64,000 bases of DNA from DASVAL01 sp035649575 (GTDB taxonomy: Bacteria; Planctomycetota; UBA1135; UBA2386), in contig DASRJH010000085.1 of NCBI GenBank assembly GCA_035649575.1, positions 24,087 to 88,086 on the forward strand, read 5' to 3'. Below are positions 32,140 to 42,464 of this stretch, piece after piece (the stretch's first letter is position 1; every line of letters starts with the position of its first letter). The notes beneath the pieces were generated by a model. That model made no database searches and was not told where the DNA came from. It saw nothing but the letters and a program-made list of their open reading frames with translations. The position numbers and the translations under genes are program-made.

Positions 32140-33111
32140 ATGGCAGAAACCTTTTCACGCATCGTTCGCGCGGCAGACGCCGGGATCCGCTTGGACCAGT
32201 TCCTCGCCAACCAGCCCGAAGTCGCCGGCCGTGCGAACGCGCGGCGCCTCGTCGATGCCGGGCAGGTGACGGTCGCCGGCCTGCGCGTCCGGCCGGGCAT
32301 GTTCCTCGAGGCGCATCAGGTCGTGGAGTTCGTCGTCGACCTCGTGGTGCGCGATCCGCTCGCTCCCGACCTGCCGCTGCCCGAGATCGCTGTGCTCTAC
32401 GAGGACGAGAGCCTCTGCGCGATCGACAAGCCCGTCGGTCTGGCGGCGCACCCATCCGAAGACAAGTCGGTGGTCGCGCACACGGTAGCGAGCTGGGCGC
32501 TGGCTCGATGGGTGGAGCTGCCTTCGGCGGAGGAGACGCCGGGTCGTCCCGGCATCGTGCATCGCCTCGACCGCGACACTTCCGGGGTCATGGTCGTGGC
32601 GAAGACGCAGGTGGCCTTCGAGTTCCTGCGCGCGCAGTTCAAGGCCCGCACGGTCCAGAAGGAATACCGATGCCTCGTATTCGGCGAGCCGCGCTTCCAG
32701 AGCGACTGGATCGAACGGCCGATCGCAGTCGATCCGCGTCATCCCGATCGCATGACGGTCGTCGAGGAAGGTGGGCGCGAGTCGTCGACCTTCTACGAAG
32801 TGGTGGAACGGTTCCAGGGCTTTGCACACGTGCGCTGCATGCCGAAGACCGGCCGCACGCATCAGATCCGCGTGCACATGACGGCGATCGGGCATTCGCT
32901 GGTCGGCGACCGCGTCTACCGTTCGCGGGTGCGGCAACACGACGTGCTGCCGGACGGCGCGCCGGACCCGAAGCGGCAGTGTCTGCACGCGCAACGCCTC
33001 GTCCTGCCGCATCCGGCGACGCACGAGACGATCGAGTTCGAGGCCCCGATGCCGGCCGACATGCGCGACCTGCTCGTCTGGCTGCGCGCCAACCGTGCGG
33101 CAGGGCGCTGA
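32140..33111 (+). CDS. rluD: Large-subunit rRNA pseudouridine synthase, RluD/RluA type
   Basis: The 323-residue protein has an N-terminal S4 RNA-binding domain (about 5-70, GIRLDQFLANQPEVAGRANARRLVDAG). The RluA-family catalytic domain follows, with HRLDRDTSG at 141-149 and catalytic Asp144. The later stretches VQKEYRCLVFG and GRTHQIRVHM are family signatures. RluD makes pseudouridines in helix 69 of 23S rRNA; RluA/RluC-type specificity cannot be excluded. Three in-frame ATG codons (32110, 32128, 32140) are possible; the last is preferred because it starts at the S4 domain. Confidence 0.88.
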   Translation: MAETFSRIVRAADAGIRLDQFLANQPEVAGRANARRLVDAGQVTVAGLRVRPGMFLEAHQVVEFVVDLVVRDPLAPDLPLPEIAVLYEDESLCAIDKPVGLAAHPSEDKSVVAHTVASWALARWVELPSAEETPGRPGIVHRLDRDTSGVMVVAKTQVAFEFLRAQFKARTVQKEYRCLVFGEPRFQSDWIERPIAVDPRHPDRMTVVEEGGRESSTFYEVVERFQGFAHVRCMPKTGRTHQIRVHMTAIGHSLVGDRVYRSRVRQHDVLPDGAPDPKRQCLHAQRLVLPHPATHETIEFEAPMPADMRDLLVWLRANRAAGR

Positions 33112-33192
33112 GGCCGCGGACTCCTCACGAGACTGGCGCGGGACCGTTGCCCTGCTACCGTGCCGGCTCACGCCGGTGCGCTCGAGTTCGAC

Positions 33193-35291
33193 ATGCTGAG
33201 CCGTTGGAACGATGAAGAAGCCCGGGACTACTGCCGCCGCTACGAGGCCCATGGCGAGGTCTTGGCGCTGCGCGTCTACACGTCGCGGCTGATCGGCCGC
33301 GAACCGACTCTGGTGCTGCACGGCGGAGGCAACACGTCCGTGAAGACGCGGCGCAGGGATGTACTCGGGAACCTCGTGCCGGTGTTGTGTGTGAAAGGCA
33401 GCGGCAGCGATCTCGCCGAGGTCGAACCGGCCGGGCTGCCGGCCGTGCGGCTGCAACCGCTGCAGGAGCTGCGGATCCTCGAGCGGCTCTCCGACACCGA
33501 CATGCAGAATGCCGTGCGCTCAGCGCTGCTCGACAGCCGCGCGCCGAACCCGTCCGTCGAGACGCTGCTGCATGCGTTCTTGCCGCACACGTTCGTCGAC
33601 CACACGCATGCCGACGCGGTGCTCGCGCTGACCGACCAGCCCGATCCACAAGCGCACGTGCGCGACGCGTTTTCCGACGACGTCGTGTTGCTGCCGTGGA
33701 TCATGCCGGGCTTCCCGCTCGCAAAGGCCGTTGCGGCCGCCTTCGAACGGGCCCAGCGTTGCCGCGGCATCGTGCTCGGGAAGCATGGGCTCTTCACGTT
33801 CGGCGACGATGCGCGCGAGAGCTACGAACGCACGATCGAGCTCGTCGACCGCGCCGAGCGCTACATCACACGTCGCATCGGCGGTGTTCCCGCGATGTTG
33901 CGCGGCGAGAGGGCCCCGTTGCCGGCCTCGGAGCGGCGCGTGTTCCTGCAGCGGGCCTTGCCCGTGCTGCGGGGCGCCGTGGCCACAGCGATCGAGACGC
34001 CCGTGGGCCCAGCGTGGCAGCGTGTGATCGCCGAGGCGCGCACGCACGACGACCTCGCGGCCTTTGCGTCCCACGCCGGCGCGCGTGCCTTGTGTGCGAC
34101 GAACCCGATCACGCCCGACCACGTGATCCGCACGAAGGGTCGTTACCTCTTCCTGTCGCGCGAGGCCGCGGTCGATCCGGTTTCGTGTCGGCGCGAGGTC
34201 GCCGACTACGTCGCCGGGTATCGGCGTTACTTCGAGACCTGCGCGCAGGACCTTGCCCCGGGTCGCATGCTGCGCGCCACGCCGAACGTCGCCGTGGTCG
34301 AAGGTGTCGGACTCGTGGCGCTGCACGGCTCGAGGAGAGCCGCCGTGATCGCCGCCGACATCGCCGAACACACGCTGCGCGTCAAGGCAACAGCGCAAGC
34401 GCTCGGCAAATACGAGCCGCTCGCGGACGGGCCACTCGCGCAGATGGAGTACTGGCCGCTCGAGCTCGAGAAGCTCGGCACCGTGAAGGAACCGTTGTTG
34501 CACGGCCAGATCGCGCTCGTCACGGGGGCCGCGGGCGCGATCGGTTGCGGCATCGTCGAGGCGCTGCTCGAGCACGGCGCTTGTGTGCTCGCGAGCGACA
34601 TCGACCCCGAGCGCCTCGAGGTCGTGGCCCGGCGGTTTCTGAAGCAGCGTTCGCAACTGGCCACCCACGTCGCGGATGTCCGCGATCCGGCCGCTGTCGC
34701 CGCGATGTTCGCAGAGTGTGTGTCGACGTTCGGTGGCGTCGACTGCGTCGTGCCCAACGCCGGCATCGCGGGTGTCGGTCGCATCGAGGCGCTCGACGCC
34801 GCGAGCTTTCAGCGCGTGTTCGAGATCAATGCGACCGGCACGATGCTCGTGCTGCAGGAAGCGGCGCGGGTCCTGCGCGCGCAGGGCACGGGCGGCAGCA
34901 TCGTCGTGCAAGCCAGCAAGAACGTGTTTGCACCCGGCGTAGGCTTCGGCCCCTATTCGGCCAGCAAGGCGGCCGTGCTGCAGCTCGCGCGCATCGCGGC
35001 GCTCGAGTTCGCCGAGTTCGGCGTGCGCTGCAACGTGATCAATGCCGATGCCGTGTTCGGCGACGGCGAGGTCGAGAGCCAGCTCTGGCACGTGCTCGGC
35101 CCCGAGCGCATGCGGGCTCGAGGCCTCGACGAGGCGGGGTTGCGCGAGTACTACCGGCAGCGCTCGTTGTTGAAGATCGCGGTGCTGCCGCGCCACGTGG
35201 GCGAGGCGGTCGTGTTCTTCGCGTCGATGCGCACGCCGACCACGGGCGCCGTGTTGCCCGTCGACGGGGGGCTGCCCGAGGCGTTCCCGCG

Positions 35292-35295
<4 letters not shown>
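33193..35295 (+). CDS. Bifunctional class II aldolase / short-chain dehydrogenase (YuxG/RhaD-like)
   Basis: The 700-residue protein joins a class II aldolase domain (about 1-420) to a short-chain dehydrogenase (about 435-700). The first shows LHGGGNTSVKT, the zinc-ligand stretch DHTHADAVLALT and LGKHGLFTFG. The second shows LVTGAAGAIGCGI from about 440 and the YSASK active-site motif from 588. Homologues are annotated as rhamnulose-1-phosphate aldolase/lactaldehyde dehydrogenase, splitting a deoxysugar phosphate and oxidising the aldehyde. The ATG at 33193 matches the family start; the GTG at 33160 overlaps a TACCGT box. The stop overlaps the ABC ATPase start (ATGA). Confidence 0.88.
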
Positions 35296-36259
<964 letters not shown>

Positions 36260-36263
<4 letters not shown>

Positions 36264-36292
36264 GGCCAAAAGCCACGAGGACGCACCCATGA
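36260..36292 (+). CDS. Ten-codon micro-ORF linking ABC ATPase and permease
   Basis: The ATG at 36260 overlaps the ATPase stop (ATGA). It reads MRPKATRTHP, and its TGA at 36290-36292 overlaps the permease ATG at 36289 (again ATGA). The first nine bases, ATGAGGCCA, are identical to the first nine bases of the permease gene 29 bases later, so the segment looks like a small duplication of the permease start. It would let ribosomes reinitiate from ATPase to permease without a gap. The peptide itself is unlikely to have a function. Confidence 0.45.
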
Positions 36293-37320
36293 GGCCACAT
36301 GTCGCCATGGCCGTCGCGAGGACGACGTTTCGCGAGTTCTGGCGCAGCCCCGAGGCCGTGTTCTGGACCTACGGCTTCCCGCTGATCATGGCCATCGTGC
36401 TCGGCTTCGCGTTCCGGCCGGGCGAGCTGCCGCCCGTTCCCGTCGTCGTCGTCGAGGGCGAACAGGCAGAGAGCTACGCGGACAGCTTGCGGCAACATCC
36501 GCGTCTCAAGGTCGAGGTCCTGCCCGAGGCCCTCGGCGACCGCGCGCTCGCGCGCGGCCACACCGCGCTGCTGCTGAAAGTGAAGGATGGCAAACCGGTC
36601 TTGCGCGCCGACCCGACGCGGCCCGAAGCCGAAGTTGCGCGCCTGCTCGTCGAGCGCGTGCTGCGCGACAGGGACAATGGCCCGGGCCCGCAGATCGCGA
36701 GCGAGGTCGAAGCTCGCCCCGGCGCGCGCTACATCGACTTCCTGATTCCCGGTCTGCTCGGCCTCAACCTGCTCGGCGCGGGCATGTGGGGCGTCGGCTT
36801 CAACCTCGTGCAGATGCGCACGCAGCACCTGCTGAGGAGGCTGTTCGTGACTCCGATGCGCCGCAGTGAGTTCCTGGTCGGCTACCTGCTGGGCCGGTTC
36901 GTGCTCGTCGTGCCCGAGTCCGCGGCGATCGTCCTGTTCGGCTACGTGTTGTGGGGCGTGCCGCTGCGCGGCAGCATCGCAGCGATGACGGTGCTCGTCG
37001 TCGTGGGCGGCCTCGCCTTCAGCGGGCTCGGCTGTCTGCTGGCCACGCGGCCGCGCACGATCGAGGGCATCGCGGGCCTCATGAATGCGTTCCAGTTGCC
37101 GATGTGGCTGCTCGGCGGCACGTTCTTCAGCAACGAGAAGCTCGAGGGCATCGTGCGCTGGGCGGCGGAAGCGATGCCGCTCACGCACCTGAATCGCGGG
37201 CTGCGGGACCTGATGCTCGAACCGGGCGGTTGGTCGGACGTGACGTGGCCGCTCATTGGTCTGTCGGGCTTCGCGTGTGCGTGCTTCCTGCTAGCGCTGC
37301 GGCTGTTCCGCTGGACGTGA
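36289..37320 (+). CDS. ABC-2 type transporter permease
   Basis: The 343-residue protein has the ABC-2 permease layout. There is one N-terminal membrane helix (VFWTYGFPLIMAIVLGFAF), an extracytoplasmic segment of about 130 residues, then five hydrophobic segments from about residue 160 (FLIPGLLGLNLLGAGMWGVG, VLVVPESAAIVLFGYVLWG, MTVLVVVGGLAFSGLGCLLA, LMNAFQLPMWLLGGTFF, LIGLSGFACACFLLALRLF). It pairs with the ATPase upstream. Together with the aldolase/dehydrogenase they form one operon. The long outside loop is typical of the YhhJ/DrrB-like branch. Confidence 0.88.
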   Translation: MRPHVAMAVARTTFREFWRSPEAVFWTYGFPLIMAIVLGFAFRPGELPPVPVVVVEGEQAESYADSLRQHPRLKVEVLPEALGDRALARGHTALLLKVKDGKPVLRADPTRPEAEVARLLVERVLRDRDNGPGPQIASEVEARPGARYIDFLIPGLLGLNLLGAGMWGVGFNLVQMRTQHLLRRLFVTPMRRSEFLVGYLLGRFVLVVPESAAIVLFGYVLWGVPLRGSIAAMTVLVVVGGLAFSGLGCLLATRPRTIEGIAGLMNAFQLPMWLLGGTFFSNEKLEGIVRWAAEAMPLTHLNRGLRDLMLEPGGWSDVTWPLIGLSGFACACFLLALRLFRWT

Positions 37321-37385
37321 GGTGCGGCGCCACCGGGCTCCCGCACTGCGAATACTGGCCCGTAAGCCGTGGTCCTGACTGGTCT

Positions 37386-37413
37386 TTGACACCCGGCGCA
37401 GAGTTACTAGAGT
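37386..37413 (+). promoter_or_regulatory. Candidate promoter of the 37492 gene
   Basis: TTGACA at 37386-37391, a full consensus -35, and TAGAGT at 37408-37413 are 16 bases apart. The predicted start near 37420 leaves a leader of about 70 bases before ATG 37492. Confidence 0.45.
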
Positions 37414-37491
37414 ACGGGCGTGGCGAGGACTGTGACCCTGTCGAACGACCTCCAGTGCTCGTCGCGATCGTTCCCCTGACCTCCGACTCCG

Positions 37492-38193
37492 ATGATCCCA
37501 CGACCAGTCCTTTGTCTTGTCTCGGCTTTGGCGCTGTGCCCCGGTGATGCACCGGCAGCCGTTCCGGCCTTGCGGCTTTGCCCCGAATTCCAGACGCAGG
37601 ATCCGCCCAAGCCAAAGACCCCTGTCGATCTCCAGGCCGAGCGCGAAAAGCTGCGCGAGACGGACGTCCTGGCCTGGAAGAAGCTGCCGGTCAAGTCGAT
37701 GGCCGAGGTCGTCGACCCGAAGAAGGAGTCGGAGCCGCTCGAAATCCCCGACTCCGTCACGGCCGAGGAGAAGGCCAAGATGGAGGAACTGATGAAGAAG
37801 GCCAAGGACGGCGCCGGTGCCAAGGCCGACCGGGCGCTGCGCGAGTTCGAGAAGATGGGTTACCCCGCGCTGCTCTTCATCATCAACCAGCTGCGCGAGA
37901 TCGACTACAAGAACACGGACGCCGCCCTGTGGGGGATGCGACTCAACACGACGCTGATGAACATCACGATGGGCGTGCACACTGGCTACGTCGCGGTGGA
38001 CCTCGGTGAAGAGATGGATCCCCGCAAGGCGCAGTGGAACGCGAAGACGGTCAGGGAGTGGGTCAACGCAGTGAAGAAGGAGTGGCCGACGCGCGAGAAG
38101 TTCGACGAGTTCATCACGAAGCGGAAGGCCAAGAAGGAAGCCGAACTCGAGGGCGGCGGCGAGAAGAAGGCCGACCCGCCAAAGGGCAAGTAG
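37492..38193 (+). CDS. Exported charged helical protein of unknown function (233 aa)
   Basis: A signal-like N-terminus (IPRPVLCLVSALALCPGDAPA) is followed by a highly charged, mostly helical protein with many Lys and Glu. The middle (REFEKMGYPALLFIINQLREIDYKN) looks like a HEAT-type helix pair. MDPRKAQWNAKTVREWVNAVKKEW is a further helix, and the tail is Lys/Gly-rich (GGGEKKADPPKGK). No family is recognised. It is convergent with the last gene of the ExbB/ExbD run. A good -35/-10 pair lies upstream, so it is likely transcribed alone. Confidence 0.7.
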   Translation: MIPRPVLCLVSALALCPGDAPAAVPALRLCPEFQTQDPPKPKTPVDLQAEREKLRETDVLAWKKLPVKSMAEVVDPKKESEPLEIPDSVTAEEKAKMEELMKKAKDGAGAKADRALREFEKMGYPALLFIINQLREIDYKNTDAALWGMRLNTTLMNITMGVHTGYVAVDLGEEMDPRKAQWNAKTVREWVNAVKKEWPTREKFDEFITKRKAKKEAELEGGGEKKADPPKGK

Positions 38194-38297
38194 CCCCGCC
38201 GCGATCGCGCGCACGTTCGTCCGAGAAGTTCTTCACGTGACGTCGGTCGCGAGGAGGGTCCCTGAGCCGAGGGGCCGGTCGATGCGCAGTCCCCGCG

Positions 38298-39437
38298 CTA
38301 CCGCAGGTGTCGAGCCCTCAGCTTCGTGATGGTCGCAGTCGTGCCTGCGGGAGCGACGATGCCGGGCTCGCCCTTGCGCGACTTCGTTGACTTGATGTCC
38401 TCGGCATAGAGGAGGACGCCCTTGTATGTGACCGTCAGCTGGTTGCCGATCGTGCGGATCACGAGGTTGTAGACCCTGCCGTACTCGATCGGGATGGTTG
38501 CATTCTTCGTTCCGACGGTGAACCCGGGGACCTCCTTCGTGTCCATTTTGTCGCCGATGCGCGTGTAGAACACCAGGGAACCCGAGTCGAGCTCCAGATC
38601 GATCTCGAGCACATAGTCGCGCCACTTGTCGGCGGGCGTGTAGCTGAGGCCGCCCGACGCAGATTGCGCTCCGGGCTCATTGGTCAATGTCAGGCCGGCA
38701 TCGAACGTGTGCTTGAAGGAGCTCGAAGCTGCGAGGGTCCAACCCGAGGTGTGGGCCAGAAGGTTGGTCCACGGCACCTTGTTCTGGTACGCCTCGTCGA
38801 ACAGCTTCGCGACGATCCCGTTGATCTCCGTGTAGGTCTGCTTCCACATCGGTGTGAACAACGACTCCCCCTCCTTGTCCTTGTTTGCCATCGCCTCGTG
38901 CAACAGGGAGCGGATCGTGTCCTCGAGGGGGCCATAGGGAGCCAGCTGCTCCCCGGTGGTCGCCGAGGCAGCGGCTGTCGCGGCAGTGCGCAAGGCATCG
39001 AGGTAGCGCTTGGTCACTTCCTTGGCCGCTTTGTTGTACCGGGTCAGGAGCTCGCCCCCTGCGTCGGTCGCCTGCCCCTTGAGTTCGGCGTCCCGCACAT
39101 CGTTGAAGAGCTTTCTGAGGATGTCGGTGGTCGGCGCCGATGCCAAGTGCGCCTCGATGGCGGACAACTTTTCCCTCAAGGAAGGAGTCTTGACGGGGTC
39201 CTGCGGGTGGCTCTCGACCCACTCCTCGAATTCGCGAAGCTGCTCGTTGCACTGCTGCTCGGCATGGATGAGCGAGTCATGCGTGTCCATCACGAACATC
39301 AGCACGATGCCGGTCACCAGAGTGACGCCGCCGATGACGAGCCACCCGATCCTGGCCATACGCTTTGCATCCGCGTCGCGAACCCTCTGCGGATCGACGT
39401 CGTGAGGGCGGCTGCGCCCTGTGTGTCGTCGGACCAT
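38298..39437 (-). CDS. Membrane-anchored protein with C-terminal lectin-like beta domain, shorter paralogue (379 aa)
   Basis: This is the last gene of the ExbB/ExbD run. It has a short cytosolic start, one membrane helix (MARIGWLVIGGVTLVTGIVLM) and a helical region (about 60-200). The C-terminal beta domain (about 225-379) is of the DUF1080/concanavalin-like kind (KWRDYVLEIDLELDSGSLVF, GRVYNLVIRTIGNQLTV). It is a clear paralogue of the gene at 40054-41583, with near-identical stretches such as NKVPWTNLL and the ending LRARHLR. Unlike that copy it lacks the N-terminal zinc-ribbon. The ATG lies four bases after the ExbD3 stop, and its first residues MVRR match the start of the 42464 gene, marking a duplication boundary. 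Confidence 0.78.
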   Translation of the reverse strand: MVRRHTGRSRPHDVDPQRVRDADAKRMARIGWLVIGGVTLVTGIVLMFVMDTHDSLIHAEQQCNEQLREFEEWVESHPQDPVKTPSLREKLSAIEAHLASAPTTDILRKLFNDVRDAELKGQATDAGGELLTRYNKAAKEVTKRYLDALRTAATAAASATTGEQLAPYGPLEDTIRSLLHEAMANKDKEGESLFTPMWKQTYTEINGIVAKLFDEAYQNKVPWTNLLAHTSGWTLAASSSFKHTFDAGLTLTNEPGAQSASGGLSYTPADKWRDYVLEIDLELDSGSLVFYTRIGDKMDTKEVPGFTVGTKNATIPIEYGRVYNLVIRTIGNQLTVTYKGVLLYAEDIKSTKSRKGEPGIVAPAGTTATITKLRARHLR

Positions 39438-39441
39438 CGGC

Positions 39442-39909
39442 TCACTTCCTCGCTTCGTAGTCCCAGCCTGCGGCGAACTGGATCTTCTCGATGTTCTCGC
39501 GCTTGGCGAGGTTGACCACGCACACCACGTCGTGCCAGGGAACCATCGGGGCCGCGTCGACGATCGCGGGAGTCTGCGGCTTGCCGAGACGCAACCAGCC
39601 GGCATAGCTGTCGCGGATCAGCTCCTGCAGTTGGGTGTCGTCGCGGACGGTCGTGTTGCCGAACTTGCGGATCGTGCTGCTGTTCGCTTCGTCCCAGAGC
39701 AGGGCGACGCGGATCTCTTCGATCGGCGTTGGCTGCGACGGCAGGTGGACCTGCCCCATGTCCTTGGGCAACCACGACTCGAACTTGCCTTCGAGCTCCT
39801 TCCACTTCATGGAGCACATGAAGAACACGCACAGACAGAAGATGATGTCGACCATCGGGACGACCTGGATGCTCACAGGGTTGTCGTTCGGATCTTGGCT
39901 ACCGGCCAT
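39442..39909 (-). CDS. ExbD/TolR-family protein, third copy
   Basis: The 155-residue protein has the ExbD layout: a short cytosolic N-terminus, one membrane helix and a periplasmic domain. The helix VVPMVDIIFCLCVFFMCSM carries the proton-pathway Asp21 and three Cys. The periplasmic part ends FAAGWDYEARK. By hand alignment about 120 of its 155 residues match the second copy at 42469-42936. With an ExbB-type stator it should couple the proton gradient to work in the periplasm. The duplicated block includes the ribosome-binding region upstream and the first codons of the following gene. Confidence 0.87.
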   Translation of the reverse strand: MAGSQDPNDNPVSIQVVPMVDIIFCLCVFFMCSMKWKELEGKFESWLPKDMGQVHLPSQPTPIEEIRVALLWDEANSSTIRKFGNTTVRDDTQLQELIRDSYAGWLRLGKPQTPAIVDAAPMVPWHDVVCVVNLAKRENIEKIQFAAGWDYEARK

Positions 39910-40053
39910 GGCTGGCTCCTGCTCGGGAAGTGCTGGGTTGGTTTGGAGGCTGATTTGGGGGTTGGGGATGTACAGGGATCACGCCCTGACCGGCTTGGGT
40001 GCCGGCCGATGCGTTCGCGCGGGGTCGCGCGCGTGAAGGAGTGCGAGTCTGCG

Positions 40054-41583
40054 CTAGCGCAGGTGTCGAGCGCGCAGCTTGCTGATGGTCGCGGTCGTGC
40101 CGGCTTGAGCAACGATGCCGGGCTCGCCCTTTCGCGACTTCGTGGACTTGATGTTGTCGTCGGACCAGGCGATGCCCTCGCCGGTGACCGTCATCTGGTT
40201 GCCGATCGTGGTGATCACGAGGTTGTAGGTCTTGCCATACTCGATCTGGATGAGCGCGTTCTTCGTGCCAAGCGTGAACCCGGGGACCTCCTTCGTGTCC
40301 ATCTTGTCGCCGATGCGCGTGTAGAAGACCAGGGTACCCGAGTCGATCTTGACCTCGCACTCGAGCACATAGTCGCGCCACTTGTCCGCGGGCGTGTAGC
40401 TGAGGCCGCCCGACCCGGATTGCTCTCCGGGCGCATTGACCAGCGACAGGCCGGCACCGAACGTGTGCTTGAAGGAGCTCGAAGGAACGATGGTCCAACC
40501 CGAGGTGTCGCCCAGCAGGTTGGTCCACGGCACCTTGTTCTGGTACGCCTCGTCGAACAGCTTCGAGACGATCTGGTTGACCTCGATGTAGGTCTGCTTC
40601 CACATCGGTTCGTAGTAGGCCTGCGCCTCGGCGTTCTTGGTCGGGCCTGGAGCCATCGCCTCGTGCAACATCGTGCGGATCGTGTCCTCGAGGGGGCCAT
40701 AGGGAGCCAGCCCCTCTCCGGTGGTCGCCGAGGCGGCGGCGTTCGCGGCAGTGCGCAAGACCTCGATGTACTTTGTGGCCACCTGCTTGGCCACGTTGTC
40801 GAACCTCGCCTTGAGGTCGGCAGGCGCACTCTCTGCCTCCATCGTGAGATCGGTGCCACGCACTTCGGCGAAGTCCCTGGAGAGGTTGTCGATGGTCGGA
40901 CTCGATGCGAGGTGCGCCTCGAAGCCCGCCAACTTCTCTTTCAGGTTGCGGGTCTTGATGAGGGTTGCCAGTGCCGAGCTGAGCTTGTCGCCTATCGTCT
41001 TCACTTCTTCCTGGATGCGTGAGCCCTTCCAGAGCTTGCTTTGCGCAGCGATCTTCTCTCTTGCGCTCTTGATCGAGTCCTCGTTGTTGAGGTCTGCCCG
41101 CTTGATGCTGTTCAGGAACTCGTCCAGCGACTGTTCGTACTTTTGCTGTTCATTGGCGCGCGTGTCGTGCGTGTTCATCACGAACATCAGCACGATGCCG
41201 GTGATCAGCGTGAGGCCGCCGGTGACGAGCCACCCGATCTTGGCCATGCGCTTTGCATCCGCCTCGCGCACCTTCCTCGGATCGACTTCGTGGTGGGGGG
41301 CTGTGGGATCATGGCGCGACGGCGCTTGCGTGATGCGCCCCGACTCTGTCACGCGGGAACTCGCCGCCGAGCGTGTGACCGTACTCGGGCGCGCGGCGCC
41401 GACGGCCTGCGAGACTGGCGCGGGGCGTGCGGGCGGTGGAGCGGCCCCTGCCGCCTTCGCGGCTTTGGCCTTGGCCCGGCGGTCGGCTGCGCACTTCGCG
41501 CAGAGGATCTTCGATGAAGTGACTACTTCTGGCATCTCGAACTTGATGCCGCAGTTTTCACAGATGGACATAGCGTCGGACAT
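40054..41583 (-). CDS. Zinc-ribbon, membrane-anchored protein with C-terminal lectin-like beta domain (509 aa)
   Basis: The N-terminus has a CxxC pair at residues 8-11 (CENC) and another at 28-31 (CAKC), a small zinc ribbon on the cytosolic side. An Ala/Pro/Arg-rich linker follows, then a membrane helix (MAKIGWLVTGGLTLITGIVLMF), a long helical, partly coiled region (about 150-340) and a DUF1080/concanavalin-like beta domain (about 350-509). The shorter paralogue at 38298 shares everything except the ribbon and part of the helical region. Its ATG overlaps the stop of the upstream gene by one base. It may be a structural partner of the ExbB/ExbD complex reaching the cell wall. The function is unknown. 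Confidence 0.8.
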   Translation of the reverse strand: MSDAMSICENCGIKFEMPEVVTSSKILCAKCAADRRAKAKAAKAAGAAPPPARPAPVSQAVGAARPSTVTRSAASSRVTESGRITQAPSRHDPTAPHHEVDPRKVREADAKRMAKIGWLVTGGLTLITGIVLMFVMNTHDTRANEQQKYEQSLDEFLNSIKRADLNNEDSIKSAREKIAAQSKLWKGSRIQEEVKTIGDKLSSALATLIKTRNLKEKLAGFEAHLASSPTIDNLSRDFAEVRGTDLTMEAESAPADLKARFDNVAKQVATKYIEVLRTAANAAASATTGEGLAPYGPLEDTIRTMLHEAMAPGPTKNAEAQAYYEPMWKQTYIEVNQIVSKLFDEAYQNKVPWTNLLGDTSGWTIVPSSSFKHTFGAGLSLVNAPGEQSGSGGLSYTPADKWRDYVLECEVKIDSGTLVFYTRIGDKMDTKEVPGFTLGTKNALIQIEYGKTYNLVITTIGNQMTVTGEGIAWSDDNIKSTKSRKGEPGIVAQAGTTATISKLRARHLR

Positions 41584-42464
41584 CAGTGTTGGCCCTCGGA
41601 GGAAGGTTGGGATGTATGCGAATGCAGGTGGGGGGCGCGCCACTGGACCGTGGGACGACGGGCGCGCGCGGAGACGACGCGAATGACTCCAAAGGCGACC
41701 ATCGCCGAAAGGGCAAGGACCAGGATGAGACTGGCAGGGTCCATGGAGCCGAACGCCGAGTGTGGCTCTTCGGGCGCGAGGCGGAGTTCGCGTGCGATCA
41801 GATACGGGATCTTGAGGACATTCCCGTTCTGCGCTTTGTAGCTGACGAGCCGGTAGAAGTGTGCGACGACCTCGACCGTGTCTCGCTGTATGGTCAAGGC
41901 CGGTGGCCGATCGACGACGTCGACGACGACGCCGTCGGTGCCGTCGTAGTCGGCCAGGAAGGTGTGCCACATGGCGTCGACCTGGAACACCGGATTGTCG
42001 AGTTTCTCCGCCCAATAACCCGCGACGAGGCCGCGCAACTTGACGACTTCACCGCGCTGCAAGTCGGGTGCTCGCATCGCGAGCTCGCGGTTGAAGAGCG
42101 GTGGATTCTCGACGACGTCGCCGGGCCGGACGTGGTCGATCAGCATCTGGATCAGGCGCCGGTAGCCCGGTGTCTGTGCGAAGCCGGCACCGTCGGCCGG
42201 GTCGAGGTAGGCACCACCCACGAGGGTGGCCAGCTTCTTGCGCTTGCCCTCGAGCACGGCCTCGTCCACGGGCTCCTGGAACACCTTCTCGATCGCGCGC
42301 GGCACCTTGCCGCGGAAGGTGACCATGAAGAACAGCATCACGAGCAGCAGCAGCGCGAGCCCGTAGATGCGGCCGGCACTGCCCGCGAAGCCAGCGCCGC
42401 CGGAGAGTCCGGCGGTCACGAAGCTCGCGAAGGGGCGGCTGCGCCTGGGAGGCCGGCGGACCAT
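41583..42464 (-). CDS. Two-helix membrane protein of unknown function within the ExbB/ExbD run (293 aa)
   Basis: The protein has an N-terminal membrane helix (about 28-50, IYGLALLLLVMLFFMVTF), a large soluble periplasmic part (about 55-240) and a second membrane helix (about 250-272, SLILVLALSAMVAFGVIRVV), ending in a basic tail. The middle part includes KLRGLVAGYWAEKLDNPVFQVDAMWHTF. No family is recognised. Its start MVRR four bases after the ExbD2 stop mirrors the arrangement at the ExbD3/38298 boundary. Position argues that it belongs to the ExbB/ExbD machine. Confidence 0.75.
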   Translation of the reverse strand: MVRRPPRRSRPFASFVTAGLSGGAGFAGSAGRIYGLALLLLVMLFFMVTFRGKVPRAIEKVFQEPVDEAVLEGKRKKLATLVGGAYLDPADGAGFAQTPGYRRLIQMLIDHVRPGDVVENPPLFNRELAMRAPDLQRGEVVKLRGLVAGYWAEKLDNPVFQVDAMWHTFLADYDGTDGVVVDVVDRPPALTIQRDTVEVVAHFYRLVSYKAQNGNVLKIPYLIARELRLAPEEPHSAFGSMDPASLILVLALSAMVAFGVIRVVSARARRPTVQWRAPHLHSHTSQPSSEGQH

